Assembly: GCA_002388885.1 (NCBI GenBank)
Contig: DGNI01000098.1
Location: 1-9,358 of the forward strand
Reading direction: 5' to 3'
Source of the DNA: Parvularculaceae bacterium UBA4496
GTDB lineage: Bacteria > Pseudomonadota > Alphaproteobacteria > Caulobacterales > Parvularculaceae
DNA: 9,358 bases
Shown piece after piece: positions 6,450 to 9,358 of this stretch (position 1 is its first letter; each line of letters opens with the position of its first letter). The notes beneath the pieces are model-generated. The model did not search any database. It was not told the DNA's origin and was given only the letters and a program-made list of their open reading frames with translations. The translations under genes and the position numbers were made by a program.

Positions 6450-8156
6450 ATGGCGTTCTCGCTATTTTTAAGCCGCCGCAATTGCGCGGCTCTTGCGGTT
6501 TGTGCGGCTCTTGCGGCTTGTTCCGGCTCTGGCGATGAGTTGGCCCCAGCAACGCCGCCGTCACCGCCGCCGACAATGGCAGCGATCACCGCACAAGACG
6601 CCTCACGGTTTTTGAACCAGGCGACGTTTGGGGCGAGTACCGGCGAAATTGCGCGGCTGCAATCTATCGGTTATTCGGCATGGTTTGCGGAAGAGTTCGC
6701 CAAACCGCAAGAGTCACTGTTGCAAAGCGTTTTGCTGGTCGAAGCGTCCGGCGCTGAGGCCGGGCAGAAGGAACTCAGCGAAACATTCTGGACGCGCGCG
6801 ATCATCGGCGACGATCAGCTTCGCCAGCGCGCCGGTTATGCGTTGTCACAGATACTTGTTGCATCCTACTCGGACGGCATGCTGCTGGATCGCCCAGTCG
6901 CCATGGCGAACTACATGGACATGATGTCCGCCGGCGCATTCGGAAATTTCCGTCAGACGCTCGAAAACATCACCTACAGCCCGGCCATGGCGATCTGGCT
7001 GACTTATCTGCAAAACCAGAAGGCGGACGCTGCAACCGAGGTTGTGCCGGACGAAAACTACGCCCGCGAAGTCATGCAGCTCTTCACCATCGGCACGCTT
7101 GAACTGACGGCAAACGGCGAGGTGCGCCTCGATGGCGGCGGCGAGCCGATTGAAACTTACGACAATGTGGACGTGACGGAGCTCGCAAAAGTTTTCACCG
7201 GGCTTAGTTGGGCGGAGCGCAGCCAGTTTCTTGGCCGCCCGGATACGGTTCGCCCGGAATATCTCCCGCTGGTGATGTTTAATGAAGAGCACTCGCCCGA
7301 AGCAAAGTCGTTTTTGGGAACAACAATACCGCCGAACACGCCGGGAGATCAAAGCATTTCCATCGCGCTCGATACGCTTTTTAACCACCAGAACACAGCG
7401 CCGTTTATTTCACGGCAGCTTATTCAGCGGTTTGTCACCAGTAATCCATCGCCGGCCTATGTGGGCCGCGTCGCCAATGCATTCAGAACAGGACGATATA
7501 CGTTCGCAGACGGTCAGATCGCCGGCGGCGCCGGCCGGGGCGACATGCGAGCAGTTATTGCTGCAATTCTCATGGATGATGAGGCGCGAAATTCAGCGTT
7601 CGCTGCGAATCCGGCGTACGGGAAGCTCCGTGAACCGGTTATCCGTTTCACGCACTGGGCGCGGGCATTCGGCGTCACCCGCACGAATATTGATTCAGAA
7701 GAAAGCCTTCAGGATACGCGCTCGCCGTCAAGCCTCAATCAGCAGGCTTATCGTTCGCCGTCTGTTTTCAATTTTTATCGGCCGGGCTTTGTTGCGCCGG
7801 GGACGGAGAGCGCTGCGGCCGGTCTGGTGGCGCCAGAGCTTCAAATTACAACGGCGGCGAGCGTTACCGGCTACGCGAATTTCATGGATGATTTTATTGT
7901 CAATCGGGAAGGGCGGACCAACTTTGCGCCGGATTATGCTGAGGAACTTGCGCTCGCCGGCGATCCTGCAGGGCTGGTCGATCATTTGGACCTTTTATTG
8001 ACCTCAGGAGTGTTAAGCGGAGGCGCTCGCTCGCGCATCATAAGCGCAGTCAGCGCGATTGATGCCGGCAGCGGCTCCTTCAGCCGTGACGAGCTTCGCG
8101 TGCGCATAGCTGTTCTCCTTTTCATGACGTCCTCCGATTACGTCATTTCCCGCTAG
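6450..8156 (+). CDS. DUF1800 family lipoprotein
   Basis: 568-residue exported protein of the DUF1800 family, whose biochemical role is not established. The signal peptide carries an ideal lipobox LAAC (21-24), so the mature protein should start at lipidated C24 (next residues Ser-Gly favour outer-membrane sorting). A Pro-rich linker (31-42) precedes the domain. Family hallmarks in order: ASRFLNQATFGAS (51-63), NYAREVMQLFTIGTLEL (203-219), DVTELAKVFTGLSW (241-254), HSPEAKSFLG (281-290), NTAPFISRQLIQRFVTSNPS (315-334), KLREPVIRF (392-400), SPSVFNFYRPGF (436-447). A duplicated 18-bp unit builds the signal peptide core and creates a second lipobox-like LAVC at 15-18. SRRN (8-11) before the core resembles a twin-arginine motif, though the following residue is Cys rather than Phe. 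The DUF1501 gene starts 11 bp downstream, so the two are probably co-transcribed, as is usual for this pair. Confidence 0.92.
   Translation: MAFSLFLSRRNCAALAVCAALAACSGSGDELAPATPPSPPPTMAAITAQDASRFLNQATFGASTGEIARLQSIGYSAWFAEEFAKPQESLLQSVLLVEASGAEAGQKELSETFWTRAIIGDDQLRQRAGYALSQILVASYSDGMLLDRPVAMANYMDMMSAGAFGNFRQTLENITYSPAMAIWLTYLQNQKADAATEVVPDENYAREVMQLFTIGTLELTANGEVRLDGGGEPIETYDNVDVTELAKVFTGLSWAERSQFLGRPDTVRPEYLPLVMFNEEHSPEAKSFLGTTIPPNTPGDQSISIALDTLFNHQNTAPFISRQLIQRFVTSNPSPAYVGRVANAFRTGRYTFADGQIAGGAGRGDMRAVIAAILMDDEARNSAFAANPAYGKLREPVIRFTHWARAFGVTRTNIDSEESLQDTRSPSSLNQQAYRSPSVFNFYRPGFVAPGTESAAAGLVAPELQITTAASVTGYANFMDDFIVNREGRTNFAPDYAEELALAGDPAGLVDHLDLLLTSGVLSGGARSRIISAVSAIDAGSGSFSRDELRVRIAVLLFMTSSDYVISR
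6483..6518 (+). repeat. tandem duplication of an 18-bp unit in the lipoprotein signal sequence
   Basis: Two adjacent copies, 6483-6500 (TGCGCGGCTCTTGCGGTT) and 6501-6518 (TGTGCGGCTCTTGCGGCT), differ at two of 18 positions. They encode CAALAV and CAALAA and are followed by the lipidation cysteine codon. The repeat is in frame and accounts for most of the hydrophobic core of the signal peptide. Confidence 0.85.
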
Positions 8157-8159
8157 GAA
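8155..8159 (+). promoter_or_regulatory. ribosome binding site of the DUF1501 gene, overlapping the upstream stop codon
   Basis: AGGAA begins inside the TAG stop of the DUF1800 gene (8154-8156) and ends 8 nt before the ATG at 8168. This placement fixes the start codon and suggests that ribosomes finishing the first gene can start the second. Confidence 0.65.
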
Positions 8160-8167
8160 CGGTTCCC

Positions 8168-9358
8168 ATGAGTTTTTCACGGCGCAATTTTCTGAAAACC
8201 GGTGCTGCATTTTCTTTGGGCGCGGCAGCGGGATTCGCGAATGATTTGATGCGTTTCAATGCATTTGCCGCCGATACGTCCGGTTATCGCGCGATTGTTT
8301 GCGTCTTTCTGTTCGGTGGCATGGACGGGCACGACACGGTCATCCCTTATGATACGGCGAACTATAACCAGTATGCGGATATTCGTCGCGCGCTTTTAAA
8401 CCGCTACGACAACAATGAAGGCGGCTCGACCCGCGACCGCGACCGGCTTCTGCCACTCAATCTTGCGAATGCAGCTTCGTTCGGAGGACGCCAGTTCGCC
8501 CTGCCGCCGGAGCTCGGGCCTTTACATGATCTGATTGATCGTGGCGACGGCGCGATCGTGTCGAATGTCGGCCCGCTTGTTGTGCCCCTCAACCGCACGC
8601 AGTTTGAAAGTCGCACCGCGCCGCGCCCGCCCCGGCTGTTCTCGCACAATGACCAGCAATCGGTCTGGATGTCTTCTCGCCCTGAAGGCGCGCAGTTCGG
8701 CTGGGGCGGACGGCTGGCGGATATGATCGCCGCGTCGCTCGGCAATTCGGATGCAACATTCACCACCGTATCGACGTCAGGGACGACCGTTTTCCTGCAA
8801 GGTGAAATTGTCGGGCAGTATCAGGTCGGTTCAGGCGGCCCGCAGGAAATTCGCGGGCTTGGTGATGGCTCGCTTTTCGGTTCGGCGCAGCTTCCCGGCA
8901 TCTATGAAGCGAGCCTGCGGTCCGAAGGGCAAGCCCTGACAAATCTCCTGCAACGCGATTTTTCGGGCGTAATGAACCGGTCGATTGATGCGAACAGAAC
9001 ATTGCGCCAGTCCTTTGGCGGGGCCGCGACGTTCGCGACCGCGTTTCCGCAGAACTCTCTTGGCGCGCAGCTTCAGGTCGTTGCACGCATTATCGCGCTT
9101 CGCGCGTCACTCGGCGTCAGCCGTCAGATCTTTTTTGTCGGCGACGGCGGTTACGATACGCATTCGAACCAGCACGAAAATATTCCTCGTCTGCATGGCG
9201 GCATCGCTACGGCCATGCGCGCTTTTTACGATGCAACTGCAGAGATGGGCGTTGATCAAAGTGTCACCTCATTTACTGCGTCGGATTTCGGACGGACTCT
9301 CACGGTCAATCGCGACGGCACTGATCATGGCTGGGGCGCGCATCACTTCGTCATCGGC
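8168..9358 (+). CDS. DUF1501 family protein with twin-arginine signal, 3' end cut by window
   Basis: The frame stays open for 397 codons to the last base, so the gene continues beyond the window; relatives suggest several tens of residues are missing. The N-terminus is a classic Tat signal, SRRNFLK (4-10), with a hydrophobic core (11-24) and AFA as a likely cleavage site (32-34). The protein is thus probably folded, possibly with its cofactor, before export to the periplasm. Family hallmarks: VCVFLFGGMDGHDTVIPYD (44-62), GDGGYDTHSNQ (325-335; D330, H332), SDFGRT (372-377), DGTDHGWGAHHFVIG (383-397; D386, H387, H392, H393). DUF1501 is considered related to the alkaline phosphatase/sulfatase fold, where such Asp/His residues bind metal. 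Whether this protein is an active hydrolase is not known. It lies 11 bp after the DUF1800 gene and is likely co-expressed with it. The start is supported by AGGAA at 8155-8159. Confidence 0.92.
   Translation, partial: MSFSRRNFLKTGAAFSLGAAAGFANDLMRFNAFAADTSGYRAIVCVFLFGGMDGHDTVIPYDTANYNQYADIRRALLNRYDNNEGGSTRDRDRLLPLNLANAASFGGRQFALPPELGPLHDLIDRGDGAIVSNVGPLVVPLNRTQFESRTAPRPPRLFSHNDQQSVWMSSRPEGAQFGWGGRLADMIAASLGNSDATFTTVSTSGTTVFLQGEIVGQYQVGSGGPQEIRGLGDGSLFGSAQLPGIYEASLRSEGQALTNLLQRDFSGVMNRSIDANRTLRQSFGGAATFATAFPQNSLGAQLQVVARIIALRASLGVSRQIFFVGDGGYDTHSNQHENIPRLHGGIATAMRAFYDATAEMGVDQSVTSFTASDFGRTLTVNRDGTDHGWGAHHFVIG

Noticed and set aside
7282..8001. 239-codon open frame inside the DUF1800 gene, and the 180-codon minus-strand frame at 6846-7388
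   Set aside because: The DUF1800 frame carries conserved motifs throughout this stretch. The alternative frames give Arg-rich or His-rich nonsense.
8404..9086. Short open frames on both strands at 8404-8766, 8751-8939 and 8760-9086
   Set aside because: They fall within the DUF1501 gene, which is open from 8168 to the window end with family motifs along its length.

Overview
The window reads as a moderately GC-rich bacterial chromosome segment with dense coding and short intergenic gaps. Gene content fits a Gram-negative proteobacterium, and my best guess is an alphaproteobacterium. The clues are a PrtE/HlyD-type membrane fusion protein, a DUF1800 lipoprotein next to a Tat-exported DUF1501 protein, and the general codon style. 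That placement is inference; there is no rRNA or other marker gene here. I see no tRNA, rRNA, CRISPR array, insertion sequence or attachment site.

Layout. (1) 7-1356, plus strand: a near-complete HlyD-family periplasmic adaptor of a type I secretion system. Its ABC transporter partner would lie upstream, outside the window. (2) 1360-6060, minus strand: a compact three-gene operon running toward the adaptor gene. Transcription order is a 566-residue soluble coiled-coil protein of unknown family, a 735-residue ClpB-like AAA+ protein, and a 251-residue single-pass membrane protein. The last two genes overlap by 4 nt (ATGA). The operon ends only 3 bp from the adaptor stop codon. (3) 6061-6449: a 389-bp divergent intergenic region, the only sizeable non-coding stretch, with candidate regulatory sequences. 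(4) 6450-9358, plus strand: a DUF1800-family lipoprotein, then after 11 bp a DUF1501-family protein with a textbook twin-arginine signal. The second gene is cut by the window end.

How the genes may work together. The DUF1800/DUF1501 pair is a recurrent gene pair of exported proteins with no firmly assigned reaction. The three-gene operon is the most unusual part. Its AAA+ protein keeps a fully canonical ClpB second ATPase ring (pore tyrosine, Walker A and B, arginine finger, sensor 2) and a long coiled-coil middle region. It has lost the N-terminal substrate-binding domain, and its first ATPase domain is eroded: an inverted Walker B acidic pair, no pore-loop aromatic and no recognisable arginine finger. 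Linked to a long coiled-coil protein and a membrane protein with a four-cysteine outer domain, it looks like a dedicated, possibly membrane-associated remodelling machine rather than housekeeping ClpB. A functional link to the neighbouring secretion adaptor is possible but unproven, since the genes are convergent and not co-transcribed.
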